A program made the position numbers and the translations under genes. Positions 25,402-39,400 of a stretch of 64,000 nt of DNA are shown piece by piece. Where the stretch lies: positions 1 through 64,000 of the forward strand of contig JAENRP010000218.1 in the NCBI GenBank assembly GCA_024741835.1, read 5' to 3'. The notes beneath the pieces are model-generated. The model worked only from the letters and a program-made list of their open reading frames with translations. It was not told where the DNA came from and did no database searches. This stretch comes from Diplocarpon mali. Lineage: Eukaryota; Ascomycota; Leotiomycetes; Helotiales; Drepanopezizaceae. Positions within the stretch are counted from its first letter, which is position 1. Every line of letters begins with the position of its first letter.

Positions 25402-25721
25402 AAGATAGTAGGGGCTTAATAGGCTTAAGGACGACTCCTAGGCCTACTTTACAAATTAGGTCATATAATCTTATAAAGGAAAGTTTTTAAATCGACTCTT
25501 AAGCCTAGATTGCAAGTTAAATTATATAGTCTTATAAAGGAATATCTTTTAAGAAATTTGACTCCTAGTCCTATCTTATAAGTAAGATTAGTGATTTTAA
25601 TAAAGGTTGCTATTAATTAATTGTTTTTAATTTAAAGAGATACTTAAGAGTTGGATTAGCGCAAAAGGATAGTTATTATTTTCCCAACTATAGGTCAATT
25701 AAAGTAAGGTCTAAGTAAGGG
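25402..25721 (+). repeat. Copia A 3' untranslated region with three palindrome copies
   Basis: Between the gag-pol stop and the 3' LTR lie three units of ACTCC/TTA-type palindrome followed by TTATAAAGGAA, starting near 25,426, 25,494 and 25,571. Unit length is close to 65-75 bp. The same three occur in Copia B at about 36,295-36,450. Confidence 0.7.
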
Positions 25722-25917
25722 TATTAAGATAGGTAATATAGCTATCACTTTAATATATTATTATATAATCCTACTGCTTAATCGGTAGGATGTTAATACA
25801 TATATAGCTATAGGGGAAGAAAGGGGTAACCTTTCTTCCTTAACTCTTATTAATATATCGACTATCGACCTCTAGAAGTTTCCTATACCTACTGCGCCGA
25901 CTCACTTAAGCTTAATA
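25722..25917 (+). repeat. Copia A 3' LTR
   Basis: 196 bp, TATTAAGATAGG to CTTAATA, followed by TSD AAAAT. It differs from the 5' LTR mainly by transitions. Confidence 0.94.
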
Positions 25918-26047
25918 AAAATAGAATAATAGGTTAAGAATAAAGAGGTATAGGTATATAGAAAGTAGATAATCCTAAAAAAAATTCAATATCTAATTCG
26001 CAATCTCTCTAAATGGTTTTCAAAGGGGGAGTAGACTATAATTCTCT

Positions 26048-29000
26048 AGATTAATTCGATTTAATTATCAGTTTTATTATCACTTCAAAGTCTTCTTCTC
26101 TTATATTAGTTCTCATTTTTCAGCGATTTCTCAGCTTTAGGGACCTCTCTTAAAGGATCTTCTATTAGTACCCTTAGATTTAGTAATTAAGGTTCATTTG
26201 GACTATCTTATAGACTTAAGCTAGCTAAGTCCAACCTTACTCATAGGCCAGGCCTATAAGTCAGTCTTGGCGTTTTTAAGCTTAAGGGTAAAAATAAGAG
26301 ATTAGTTCCTAAATTAGGGTTTAATACTATACTAGCGTCTTAGTTTATCTCTTTTCCGAATTTTCTTATAATAATACCTTTATCAATTAATGCATTAGGC
26401 TCTTAAATAGCATTTACTTTATTACGCTATCCCTAAGACTTAAGTCTATAAAGAAGCGACTTAGTATTTGTAATATTTATTTAGGCCTTAATAAGGGCAT
26501 TAAAGAGCTTCTAATTATATTCTATAAGGTGGATTTTCAATTCGTCTTTATTAAGAAGAAATAACTCCTATACTTTGATTATAACTAATAGATCTATTTA
26601 AAAGCGTCGACTAATAATAGCTTTAAAGAGGCTGCTGCAGTTCTTAAAATGAAAAGCTACCTTAAAAGGTGCAGTGGTTCTACTTATATTAATCTATTAA
26701 GGTACTAGAGGTTGCTTTAAAGCAAAGATTGAAAAGATAAAATTAGAGATTCGAGTCTTATTTTCTAAAGTGTTCTTATCGCAGACAGCTGTATAATTAT
26801 TGTAAAAGGCTATAAAACTACTAGTCTTATAAGAATTATCTAAAAGCATTCTAAGAAGGTATCCCTATTTTATTATTATTATAATTGGATTGTGTCGTGC
26901 AGAATGGGCGGAGTCTCCACTTATTCTGGAGACCCTCCACGTGACTCTGCTTAGTCATAGACTCTCCCTTTTTCTTTCCGAAGTCGCCTTACCATACATA
27001 CACTAGATAATAATACAATCAATCATCTTCATCCACATCAGCGAGCCTCCTGAGCGACCCAATGAAGGCCCTCCAGCCGACCGCACCACAGATTGCTATT
27101 ATTAGTAATAGGTTATAAGATCTCCTTTCGCTTTAATTTCGCAGTCATTTAAGCTAATTGAGATTTTGAACCAAGTGCCTAGGAAGTCTATCGACTTATC
27201 TTCTTCGCAAATAGAGTGAGTTTTATATTCGACTAAGAGCCGACCTACCTATTAAGGCTTTTAAAAGCTGGCCTTTATCTAATTAATAGGATCTGATAAT
27301 CTAAGACTTGCTTTCTAATAAAATTAACTTGCAGGCCAGGACTGCGAGTGAAAATCGGAATTTCTTTATTAGTAGTACTTGCATCTCTCTTTATCGAAAT
27401 AACTTAATTATAAAGACTAAGGCTAATCAATTAAGAAGGTTTAAAGTAGGCTATAAGCTAATAGGCTCCTTTACTTTTTACTATTATAATTAAAAGGTAG
27501 AGTCTATAATATATCTAAAGGACTTATTAAGTAAGATTAAATATTATATTATAAAGAAAATAAGAAGGTATAAAGGTTATATTATCTATAAGGCAAAAGT
27601 AATAAAGGTATATCTCTACTTCTTATCTTATTATAAAAAGGAATATACTTATAAAAGTACTATTATTAATAGTAAAATTGTCGGTTAAGAAGCGGTATCT
27701 AAAGGGTTTAAGCATTACAATTGACCCTTCTTCCTTTATTTCTTCTTACTATTTATTACTTAATAATATCGAAAAGAAGGAATTGTTCTATTTAATTGGC
27801 TCTAATACCTTTAAGACTTTAGGATTAGCCTTGAATTTTATAGCACTTAAAGATGCCTCTATTATTAATAGGTTGGATTTGCGTATCTTTGAAAAGATAA
27901 AGAATTAATTATTAAAGTAGATTAGAAAAAGATTAATATCTTCTATTATATAAAGAAGTTTAAAGTATTTAATAGTTTTATTAATATTAAATCCTTTATA
28001 ATTGAGATTATAGTAAACTAAAAGAGAGCGAATATAAAGGTTGCAAAGTCTTCTTCCTTCGATTCTTATGCTAAGAAGATACTATCGAAAGCGAGTCTTT
28101 ATTATAAAGGACACTTGAATATTATATTATTCTTTAAGCTTAAGGTTGAAAATGACCGATTAAGGCATGTTGCTATAATTACAAATATCTTAATTAATAG
28201 ATTCCTTTTTACATTCTCTTTCTTATAAGATAAAATAGTCTTATTTAGTATTTGAAAGACTAGGTTCTTGACTTTTATAATTATTAAAGAATTGAATAAT
28301 ATCTATAAGGGCGAACTTATTTAAAATAAGCTATTAAATCTATTTAATAGCTCTCTTAATCGTCTTTAAAGCAGTTAGAATAAGGTCTTCCCTTATATTA
28401 TTATTTTTAAAACAATTGTATATAAATATAAAGAAGTTAAGAACTAGCTCCTTTAAGTTATTAAAGAAGGAGTTTAAGCGAGCGTGCAATCCTTTGATTT
28501 TAAATTACAAATTAGCTAAGGTGGCTATTAAACGATCTATCCTTTTTAAAGGTTAAGCTAAAATAGGTCGTTTAGCTAAAGGAGAGTCCTTTAAAGATTC
28601 CGAAAATTCTAAAGAGGCTATATTAAGCGTTTGGGCAGTTTATTCGATAGCAGTTTTTAGAATTATTTTAATAAAAGGCAAGTTAAGTCTAGTTTTAAAA
28701 TTCTTATTTCTAACTCTTAATCTAAGACCGCGAGTTAAATTATATAGTTTAATACTTATTATATCTTTAGGTTAAGAAGCGAATTTTAAAGTAGGCTTAA
28801 TTATAAATAACTAATTCCCTTCTTTATTATTAAAGAAATCTCGTTTAAACCTTAGTATAAGAGTCTAATTCTCTTTTAAAATAAGCAAACTATAAGTAGA
28901 AGCGCAGAGCCTTAGTATATTAATAATAGTACTATTAGGTAAGGTAATATCTATAGCCTAATTTGATCTTTTTATAGTCTTATTAGCTATTATAAGTACT

Positions 29001-29581
29001 GCATTAGATAAGCCTATAAATCTGCGACCGCAAATTCAATTGCCTTAGAATTTTATTACTCCTTTTTAAATAATAAAGAAATTGAGAATTTAAATAGCTC
29101 TGGCTATAAGAGTATTTTCCTTAAGAATTTTTAATAATACTCGCCTTCTATTATTAGAATTAATATTTATTAAAAAGCGCAAATAAAATAGGAGTCCTCT
29201 TTTATTAATAATTAAATTATCTAATTATTAAATAGATTCTTCTCTTTTATCTTAGTTTATTTTAAAAGTATCGGCTAAGGTTATATATTAATTTATATTA
29301 GCTAAGAATTCCTCTTTAAAGATTCCCTTTAGTCTTAATTCTTCGATTAGGAAGTTATTAAATTAGAGAATTCCAGGGGCCACTTAAGTTGAAAGGTTAT
29401 TAATAGCATTCGCATAAGCTAAAAGGAGTTTTTATTACTTTATATCTCCTAAGGCTGCGTAGGTCGATTTGAAGTTCTCTAACAATATAATAGCTCTACT
29501 ATCTTAAGAGAAGTTTGTAATTAATGCTTATTTATCCCTTATTATAGTAGATAAAACCATTTATAAGTTCTTTAAAAGTAT
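26048..29581 (-). pseudogene. Y ORF2, interrupted by a solo LTR
   Basis: The reverse complement of X 9,100-12,432, with start codon ATA at 29,581 (ATG in X). The C-terminal end differs slightly from X. A 198-bp GC-rich solo LTR splits it at 26,893-27,090. Product unknown; see X ORF2. Two stop-free fragments (27,308-27,493 and 27,678-27,908) are read on the opposite strand and are not genes. Confidence 0.72.
26893..27090 (+). repeat. Solo LTR, GC-rich and not RIP-mutated
   Basis: 198 bp, beginning TGTCGTGCAG and ending CCGCACCACA, flanked by GATTG on both sides (26,888-26,892 and 27,091-27,095). X has the uninterrupted site (AATTGCTATT), so this is a clean insertion. The TG...CA ends, the 5-bp duplication and the lack of coding capacity fit a solo LTR or a very small non-autonomous LTR element. 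Its composition contrasts sharply with the AT-rich surroundings. Strand is arbitrary. Confidence 0.82.
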
Positions 29582-29889
29582 ATTACTTATAAAAGATAGG
29601 AAGTATAAATAAGAAAGTTTAATAGAGTATAGGAATTAAAAGGGTATATAAGCTGCAATAGGTTTGCTATATATATATTAAGGAAATTGGACTTTTTATT
29701 TATTATTTAAAGAAAGTAATAGGAATACTATAATTAAAGGCTAATATTAAGAATGTAAAATAAGTTAAAGTAGGCAAGAATTTAAAGTAATCCTAAAAGA
29801 TCTATATTTTAAATAATAAAGGAGGTATCCTTACCGAAAATGTAAAAATAAGAATTAAAGGAAAGTAGGATAATTGATAGGCTAAGAAA

Positions 29890-32800
29890 TCGTTTAGTAT
29901 TCCTATTTGCATTCTTTAGATATTTTAAGAATAATAACTTAAGGTTGCGATTAGTTAAGTATTTTAATATTCTTTACTTATAAGACCAGCTTATAAGTTA
30001 AGTTGGAAAAATCTTAGTCTTTATCTAAAGGTTTAAAATTGCTTATATTACTATCAGTTCTTATAGAAGATTCGAAGGTTATATCAATTTCTAATTCGTC
30101 TTTTAAAGGGAATAAGGTCTAATTGCATTAATAAAAGCGCTTTAGTTAGTTAGCTGCAAAGGTTCCTTTAATATCGATTCTATTAAGTTCCTAAAGAGAA
30201 TAGTATCCCTTTTCTTTTTACTTAAACTTAATCTTAAATAGACTAAGCTATTAATAGTTAAGTTTAATATCTGCTAATATATTAATACTTCTTATAATAT
30301 TATAGATTAGGATAAGATCATCTTTTCAAATAAGGTGCGTTTTAAGTACTTTAGAAGTAGCCTATGCTTCCTTAGCTTTTTTCTAATATCATTTCTTTTA
30401 TAAAATGATTTCCTTTATATCTATATCTTAAAGCTTAAGTTATTAGCATCTTATTATAAGTAAATCGGAACAGTTTTAAATTTGACTATAATCGAATAAT
30501 CTTTAAATAGGCTATTAGGATTTAAGAGGAAGCTATACCTCTCTACTATAGATAAGGAAAAATAGTATAATTCTAGTCAGTTTATAAATTATCATTCGAT
30601 AAGTAAAGAGTATTTTATAAAAGTATTTTATTTAATTCTTAAATCCTTTATAAGTAACTTTAGATAACTTATTAAGAATATTATAATATCCTTACTTTAT
30701 TACTTTATTAGCTTTCGAGTTATATACTAAGATTTAAACCTATCTAATATTATATTTTTATAAAAAAGCTTTAATTACTCCTTTATTTTTAAGGCCTCTA
30801 TTAATAGTTAGTTTATTAAAAAGTCTATAGCAATAGACTATATCTTCTTAAAGGAACTTTATAATAGATTTAAAGTTAGTAGATTTTAAAGGTCGTCCTT
30901 TAGGCCATCTTAATAGGTCTTCCTTTATTAGAATAAAATATATAATCCTATTTTCGGTTATTAGTATTTATATAATATTAAGATTGACTTTATAAAAAAG
31001 GCCTAATAGCTAGGTTAGGAATAGGGGATTCTCTTTATAACCAGGTTTTCGTTTCTAATAGGGGATACAACTTTTCATAAAAGCTTTGCAATCTTTAAAA
31101 GAACCCTTTTAAAAGAATTTTCTTAAGAGTTAGTAGTAAGTGGACTTAGCTCCTTAGTAGCCGGTCTTCTTATAAATATCTTAAATAGCTTTAGCTTATA
31201 GTTTTTTATTATTTAAGCAGAGTTATATAAGGAATGAGTTATCGCTCCTTTTAAATAATTATCTTTCTTATATTAGATAAATCAGAGCTTTAGCTTTGAA
31301 TTTCTAAAAATCTTTAAGAGCAATTGTCTTTAATCGTTTAAGCGTAATTAAAAATTTTACAATTTCTTTAAAGTTACTTAAGTAGTTAGGTGATAAAATT
31401 CTTTTAGTTAACTCGCGGGCTAGGCTTATAAGTCGAGTCCCTTTAAGGTAATATATTAATAGATAACTAACTTTGTTTTCTACTTACTTATTAATATCTA
31501 TTTCGTCTTCTTTAATTAAATTAAAAGGGTAGGACTAAGTTCTTTTTAAAAGGCCGTTGGCAATAGTATTTTTCATTCTTAGAATATATTTAACTTTAAA
31601 GTCTATTAGTCTTATTTAAGTAATCCATTTTATTAGTAAGGCTTTTAATAGGTCGCTTATAGCTCTATTTAGTTATTCTATTAGCACTTTAGCATTAGTT
31701 TTAAAGATAAAGTAAGTACTATAAAGGTCGCTTCTTATCTTTTTTATTACCTTTAAAGCGCCTTTACATTCCTATTTAATAATATTATACTTTATCTCCG
31801 CTAGATTCTAAAGACTACTTTTAAAGCGAGCTAGATGTCTTTTCTATTAGCTATTAGCTTATTAAAGGACGGCACCCTATTCGATTAAGCTTGCGTCAAC
31901 TATTAGTATAATTAGCCTAGCGTCAGCTCTATAGTCTATTTTAATCAGATATAGCACTTTAAGTAATGCTTGCTTTAGTTGTTTTATAGCCTTTATTTAA
32001 GATTCCTCCTATTGAAACTCAGCCCCTTTTTAAAATAAGGCATAAATAGGTGCTGCCTTTTTAACAAAATCCTTGATTTAAATGCGATAGTATATTATAA
32101 TACTAATAAACGCGCGAGCTTCTGCTATATTATTATACCTCTTCTATTTATCGATTTTAAGTACTTTAGCCCTCTAAGGACTTCAGCTATTAGAATCAGT
32201 AATAAAACTAATAATTTCTATCAATAGAAGATAGTATTATAACTTCGGACTAACTATTGCTCTTACCCTTTCGAATTGTATAAGTACCTAGTCTAGGTTC
32301 TAAATATATTCTATTATAAATTATTATATATTAAAAAGAACTTCTTTATAGTTATAGAATGATCTTAATCCTTTTACTCTTATATTATCTATATAAAAGA
32401 GCGCAATATTAGATATGCAATCTACTAGTATCTTATAGATTACTTAAATAAATTAAGCGATTGAATTTATAGCCCTTTAAGGTAATCTTATTATTTAAAG
32501 TAGCTTAAGAGGGGTTTGAATTACTATTATATCTCTCGATTTAATATTAAGAATAAATTAGTTATATTTAAAGAAGAAGTTAATAAAAGAGCTATAGGTT
32601 AATCTTACGAATTCATTTAAGAACTTATTTATATTCGGAGGAACGTTAGCGTCTTTAATAATTATTCAGTTCATCTTTACTACTACTATTATTAGTCTAT
32701 AAGTTCCCTTCTCTTTCTTAGTAACTAGGAACCATTTATTCTTATAAGGGCTATTATAAAACTTAAGAACACTTTGCTTTAGCCTATCCTTTAATATTTC

Positions 32801-35800
32801 GATTACCTTTTCTTAAAGAGTTTTAAGGATCCCAAATGTTTTCTCTTACTAGGCTTTGTAAAGTATTATCTTAATCTTAATATAAGGTATAACCTCTTCT
32901 TAAATCTAGCTAAGTTCCGTTTAATCAAAAGCTAAGGCGTCCTTTCGATTTATTAAGGTTTTATAAAGTAGTTCGCATTCTTATTCTATTAAGTTATCTT
33001 TAATTTTTAATATATCGAAATGTTCTTTTATTAGCCGATATCCAATAGGTTTATTAGAAAATCTGCTTATAATAAACTTATCAAATTTGCTACCTAACTT
33101 TAAAGGTCGAAGCTTCTTATCTTATTTAAATTAATCATCTAGTCCTTTAGGCTTTAAGCTATTAGAGATTCCCTAATCTACCAGTTATACTTTATCGGCC
33201 TTGCTTTTATATATAATTCAAATATTAACTAATACTATACTTCTCTACTTCTTTCCTTTTTTATCAAATCCTATAAAACGGTCCGAATTTTCCTTTTTAA
33301 AAATAAATAAAAGATTTTCTAAGTCGTTAATTTAAAGTACGTAAATAGAAATATTATTAGTAATTTTATTATTTTTCATTTGCAGGTCCGGCCTATAAGT
33401 GGTTTTTAGGTTTTTTAAAATAATTAATAAATTATCGAAATTTATAAAACGAACTCTCTTTTCTACCTTATTTTTCTTTTTTCTTAATTATTAAGCTAAT
33501 AAAACGCTAATTATACTATTTTTCAAAATTCCAGATTTGACTCCTAGTCTAGGATCGCGAGTTAAATCACTATTATTTAAAATCGATAAACTTACCTTTC
33601 TTTTGCTATAACTCCTCACTAAGTGCCTTCCTTTATTAGTATTAAGCCTAGCCCTTATACTAGCTAATCGTTTCTCAAAACCTTATTTTAGAATTCGGCT
33701 ATATCTCTTATAATAACCATTTATCCTTTTAAGGATCGATTTATATTTTAAAGACTAGCTTTTATAAGCCTATCTTTAAGATAGTTAAATATTAGCTAAG
33801 ATTCTAAAATAAAGGGCATTTTTAAAAGAATATTATTTAAAGAATTCTCTATTATTAGAAAGTTAGTATAATTAATAATTCCTTTAACTCTAACCTTTAC
33901 ATTTTTTACCTATCTATTAAAATTATATCTTAATCTAAAGATAGTCGAATAAATAAGGAGTCGATCGCTAACAATTGTTAATTAAGCTATTTCTACTACT
34001 TTTCTAATTATTATATTAACTTTTAAACTATAATCGATTAGAGCCTTTACTTTAACTAATTCTTCTATAGAATAAATAATAATAGGGCTTTTTATCATAA
34101 TTACTAAATAATTTCGATTGATATTCTAAGATATTAAAGCTATTGCCATAATATTATAGTACCTTTAGGTTCCTTTATCTTTTATAATTTAAAGATATTT
34201 AATTAAGGCTAAGTGCTTTTTAAAGTTCTTTTATATTATAATTTCCATTTCCTTATTATTATTTAAATCTTTAAAAGCAATTAGGATATGCTTTCTTAGT
34301 ACTTTATCAAAGCGTTTAATTAAACTAAATAGGTCTTTAAACGTAAGGTTAATTTGCTAAGCTATAATATTCTTTATAGCTTTCTCTATTGCGGTTGAAC
34401 TAGCGTATTTATTAACGAATTTCTCCTATTTTAATATCTATCTCTTTCGCTTAGGGTTAAGGGTTTACGTAATAACTTCGACTTCTTAATCTTTAAGCTT
34501 AAAGCCATCTTTGTCTATTATATCTTTAATCAATTTGTCTATTATATTAGCTTTATCCTTATCTACTGCGGTTTTAGATTATTAGGTATCTTTTAGCATT
34601 TGGACTCTATATTGAGATTCCTAAGTTATATGCATTGATTTCTGGACTTTAGCTGGTTTTATTAATATTAAAGGAATAGTAAATCTAAAAGGACGCTGAG
34701 TATTTTAAGGATTTCTAGATATAGAAGTAGCATTAATATTAGTAGAAATATTATTATTTACCTACTTTAAAATAGAGATACCTTTGACTTTAATAGTAGT
34801 CTAATTCAAAGTTTGGTTAATAAGCACTCCCTTAGGTAGATTGCTAGCTGGACCTATATATATATAAGTTAGGACTTTGGAATTGATTTCGATAATGCGC
34901 TTCTATTCGGCTAAATCCTCGTCCTACTTTATATTATATATTATTATTCGAATAGTCTATAGCTATAAACGATTCTAGTGTTTTTTAATAGGGATAGCGT
35001 CTGGCCTAGGATCTCTAATATAAAGTATCCTATACTTATTAATATATATAACCTTAGTGTTAATAAATCGAAGGAAAAGAGGGCAATTGTTACAGTACTT
35101 ATATAAAGCGCAGTTAAGTTCTTTATTATTGCAAAAGTTATAGGTTAGTTATCTTCTATTACTATTTCCTTAGTATCCTATGGCATTGATATTAGTAGAG
35201 TGCTAGTTAGGATCAATTCCTCTTTCTTTAGCTAGCTATTGCATTCTTATATTAGCTGGTTATTCCAAATGATAAGAAGTAAGAGTCTGGTAATAGGAAC
35301 TACTAGGTTGGCTTATAGTAGCTGAGTTTTATCTATTATTAAACTAGGAAATATATTATTTTTCTTATAAAAGATTATTAATTCTAGTTTCTAAGCTTTG
35401 AATTTAGAGTTCTATAAATTAGGTCTTAAGTTTATTAATTCTAGGGTTGGATCTTACTCTTAGGTCGGGCCCGCGAGTAAAAGGTATGACTATTAGGTTC
35501 TTCTTTACCTCTTCTATAACTTCCAGAGCTTTCGAGTGTTCTTGGATTAGGCTCTTAAGGTCTTTAGTATAAGAGGGAGTAAGGGCTTTTTCCTACTTTA
35601 TAATATTAATAGTTCTTTTACTAAGATCTGATTTTAAAGCAAAGGCTAAGAATTCCTTAAATAAGGCGAAGGTTATAAGGTCTTGCTTATCAATCTTAAA
35701 ATGCTTAATGATCTTATTTTAAAGGCTAATAGGTAATCTAAGTAAGAAAAGGCGGCCTCTTTTAACTTTGCTAAGTATTTTCTAGCTAATTAAGGTATTT

Positions 35801-35965
35801 GATATATAAGTAAAAGTCCGATAGTAGTTCTTAAGTTCCTTAGGAGTTTAAGTGATTAAAACAAATTCCTTTAAGAAAGCTAAAGTATTACGAATCTGCT
35901 ATTTGTCAAATTCTTGGAATTCAGACTTAAGAGCTTTAATAAGGAGTTCCTATAAACTATACGTT
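29890..35965 (-). pseudogene. gag-pol: Y gag (C-terminal part) and pol, RIP-degraded
   Basis: The reverse complement of X from about 2,720 to 8,790. The RT active-site region reads YIDNI near 32,390, with the second Asp changed to Asn as in X. It is cut at 35,965 by Copia B; the missing N-terminus of gag is at 42,105-42,549. Motif copies lie at about 31,405, 33,382, 33,540 and 35,455, at the places where X has them. Confidence 0.82.
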
Positions 35966-36161
35966 TATTAAGCTTAAGTGAGTCGGCGCAGTAGGTATAG
36001 GAAACTTCTAAAGGTCGATAGTCGATATATTAGTAAGAGTTAAGGAAGAAAGGTTACCCCTTTCTTCCCTTATAGCTATATACGTATTAATATCCTATTA
36101 ATTAAGCAGTAGGATCATATGATAATATATTAAAGTAATAGCTATATTACCTATCTTAATA
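35966..36161 (-). repeat. Copia B 3' LTR
   Basis: 196 bp, TATTAAGCTTAAG to CTATCTTAATA on the plus strand. It is the reverse of the Copia A LTR. Confidence 0.93.
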
Positions 36162-36481
36162 CCCTTACTTAAACCTTACTCCGATTGACCTATAGTTAGG
36201 AAAATAATAACTATCCTTTTACGCTAATCTAACTCTTAAGTATCTCTTTAAATTAAAAACAATTAATTAATAGTAACTTCTATTAAAATTACCAATCTTA
36301 CTTGCAAAGCAGGATTAGGAGTCAAATTTCTTAAAAGATATTCCTTTATAAGACTATATAACTTGACTTGCGATTTAAGCCTAGGAGTCGATTTAAAAAC
36401 TTTCCTTTATAAAATTATATAATTTAACTTATAGGGCGGGCCTAGGAGTCGTCCTTAAGCCTGCTAAGCCCCTACTATCTT

Positions 36482-39400
36482 CTATAACCTTAGTATATCT
36501 TTAAACGCTTCGAACTTTGCAATTGTCTTTAATAGCTTTATAAATCCATCTACTACTATTCGATTAATTAAGATATAAGTAATTAATAACTTGTTTTTTA
36601 TAATAAGGTTGCGGATAAAGTAGTAGGTAATATTAATATATTTCGATCGCTTATATAAGTATGGATTCTTAATAAGTGCAATTGCTTTTATATTATCTAT
36701 TTAAAGATTAATATAATTCTTATTTTATCTAATATACTTAGCGAAACTTATATCTTTTAGAACTTAGGCGATCTATAATCCTTATTTACAATTTGATAAT
36801 ATTAATATATATTTAGCTTTAATGCTTGCGATAGCTATTGATTTCTACTTTTTACTTCCTTATAATATAGGTCTACTATATAGTACTGCTACGCTTTTAG
36901 ATATACTTTTCCAACCTTTTATATTTGCTTAATTGGAATTAATATATACCTTAAGCTTTGCGCTTATATATTTTATTAGTTTATATCTTACCTTTTATAT
37001 AATTATCAATCGAAGGTACCTTTTAAGTCGCTTGACTGCATTCTTATATCAAATCGTCAGATCCTTTAGATTTTGACTAAGTTGCTTAATAATAAAGGTA
37101 ATATCTGGTCTTATATATATTATAATATATATAATTGCTTTAATATCCTATTAGTACTTTTTTAAATCTCCTCTTTACTTATTTTTATTAGTAGGCTTTA
37201 ACTTATTATACTTTCCTTTAATTAGAGTACGCTTTAGCTTAAAGTTAGAAGTATAAGTAAAGAGTCCTATTTGGTCTAGGATCTTCTTAATATACTACTC
37301 TTAGTCTAACCAGAGTTCTTAAGTAGAGCGGTTCCTTATAATACAGATACTAAGGATCTTATGAATTCCCCTTAGATCCTTAGTATTAAAACGTTTCTAA
37401 ATAGTTATAAAGAACCAATTTAATTAAGTAGTTGTTTTCGTAGCTATAGTAATATCATCGATATATAATAGCAACTTGATTTTACGCTTAATATAAGTAA
37501 ATAGATAAGGGTTAGCTAAGCTTTAAACAAATCCCATTTTTACTAAAGTAGAGCTATATAAGAGGTTCTAATTATAAGCTGATTATTTAAGCCTATAGAT
37601 ACTGCAGAGTATATAAAGAGAGTGGCTAGCGCATATAGGAATACTATTAGGTTAGGAGAGAAAAATCCGTTCCTTTATAATCGCTTTAGTAAATGTATTT
37701 TTAATATTATACTATCTATATTTAAGGTCCTTAGCAGCTACTATCATTATAAATATGCAAAGGGTATTTATATAGACTATTAGCGCAAATATATTAAAGT
37801 AGTCTTTTCTATACTATTAGGAGAAGCCCTTAGCTATAAGCCTTGCCTTATAATATTCTAAGGTCCTATTTGCATATATCTTGATTATAAAGACCTACTT
37901 TATTAAAACTAGGTTTATATCCTTTAGCGTCGGTTCCTCTATCTATATGCCATTTGTAATAAGAGAGCTTATCTCCTCTTAGATTACCTTATTCTATGCT
38001 ACTCTATTCTCTAGGTTATTAATAGCTTTATTATATATCTTTAGAAAAGAGATTTTCATTATCCTTTTAGCAGCTAGGAATATATTATCTTTATTAAAGC
38101 TTTATTAAAGTTTAAGCTTATAGATCCTATATACTATTATAGCTTAAATATGCTTAGACTTACATTTATTTAAGGCGTCTTTTAATTCTAGGTCTTTATT
38201 CCTCTTTAAAGGCGTAGGTTTAGCTATAGGTTCTATAGGCTTATTATCTAAGGAACCGCTTTCTAATAGTAGAGGCTTATTATTACTTATACCTATTTTA
38301 GAAGCATCCTTTACTATAGGTACTTTAATTAAAGGAATAATAATATTAAAGTTATTCTATACTTTAGATAGTTCGCAGACGATAGGAATAGTCTATTCGG
38401 CCTTTAGGCGATTAGTAGGTCGTCGATTAGCAGGTACGCTTAATATACTTAAGTTAAGAAAGAGGGATTATTAATTCGGCTTAATAGTATTACTATTAAA
38501 TAGTATACCTTACGAATCTTTAAGTATATAAAGCTTTAAGGATAGCTCCTTCCTATTTTAAGATTTATTAAACTCAACTATTAAAGATATAATTACTTAC
38601 CTTAGATTTAGTGCATATACTATTTATTACTTTATTATCTATTTAATATATTTAATAAATATATATTCTCTACTTTAGTCTATTAACTTCTTACTCTTTA
38701 TACCTGCGGGCTAGGACTTTAGGCTAATATAGGAGTAGCAGATACTTTTAAAGACGCAGATATAGTCTAGGCTTAGTTTCTATTTAAAATATACCTTATA
38801 TAGCGATATTTAAGTACTATTAACTATTAGTCTACTACCTATTCTATTTCGCAAGTATACGTTTGCCTTAATTGCAAGGTTCTAGAATTCTAATAGTAGG
38901 TTAGCATCTTATAGTAGAGTGCAATAGTCAGTCTCTACTTATTAGATACTTCGCTTAGCGATGCTATTTTAATAAGAACCTTTGTATATTATAGTTAGTT
39001 TATAATAAACTCCTTATTTTACCTATTTATTAAGCTTTACCTTAATCTTTAATATATTATTAGACTTAATAGCTATTAGCTTTAATTAGGTCTAGCATTC
39101 CTTTATTACTTTTTAAGTTTTTAGCTTTTCTATAAGCTTAGATTTAGTCTTAGCGTAAATAGTCTATATCTATTAAGTAGAGTTATCTACTATTTAAGAA
39201 AACCAATTATTTCCTTTAATTAAGGTTATAAATAGTCTAATAGTATTAATAGATATTAGCGCTAATATCGAATCTTTCTATAGACTAAGCTTAATTTGCG
39301 TCCGATTTCGAAGTTTTATTAGCTTGCAAATTTAGTATACTAAGCGATCCTTTAGTATTTAAATCTTCTATTTTAAAGTTAAGACCTTATATAGGCCTTT

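Larger units (their letters stand above)
19779..25917 (+). mobile_element. Copia A: full-length Ty1/Copia retrotransposon inserted in Y
   Basis: Two 196-bp LTRs bound a single gag-pol frame. AAAAT flanks both ends (19,774-19,778 and 25,918-25,922), a 5-bp TSD. The 5' LTR still starts TGTTGAGATGGG, while the 3' LTR reads TATTAAGATAGG. The element interrupts the ORF2-ORF3 spacer of Y. Its sister copy (Copia B) is at 35,966-42,104 with a different TSD, so the two inserted independently. Confidence 0.95.
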
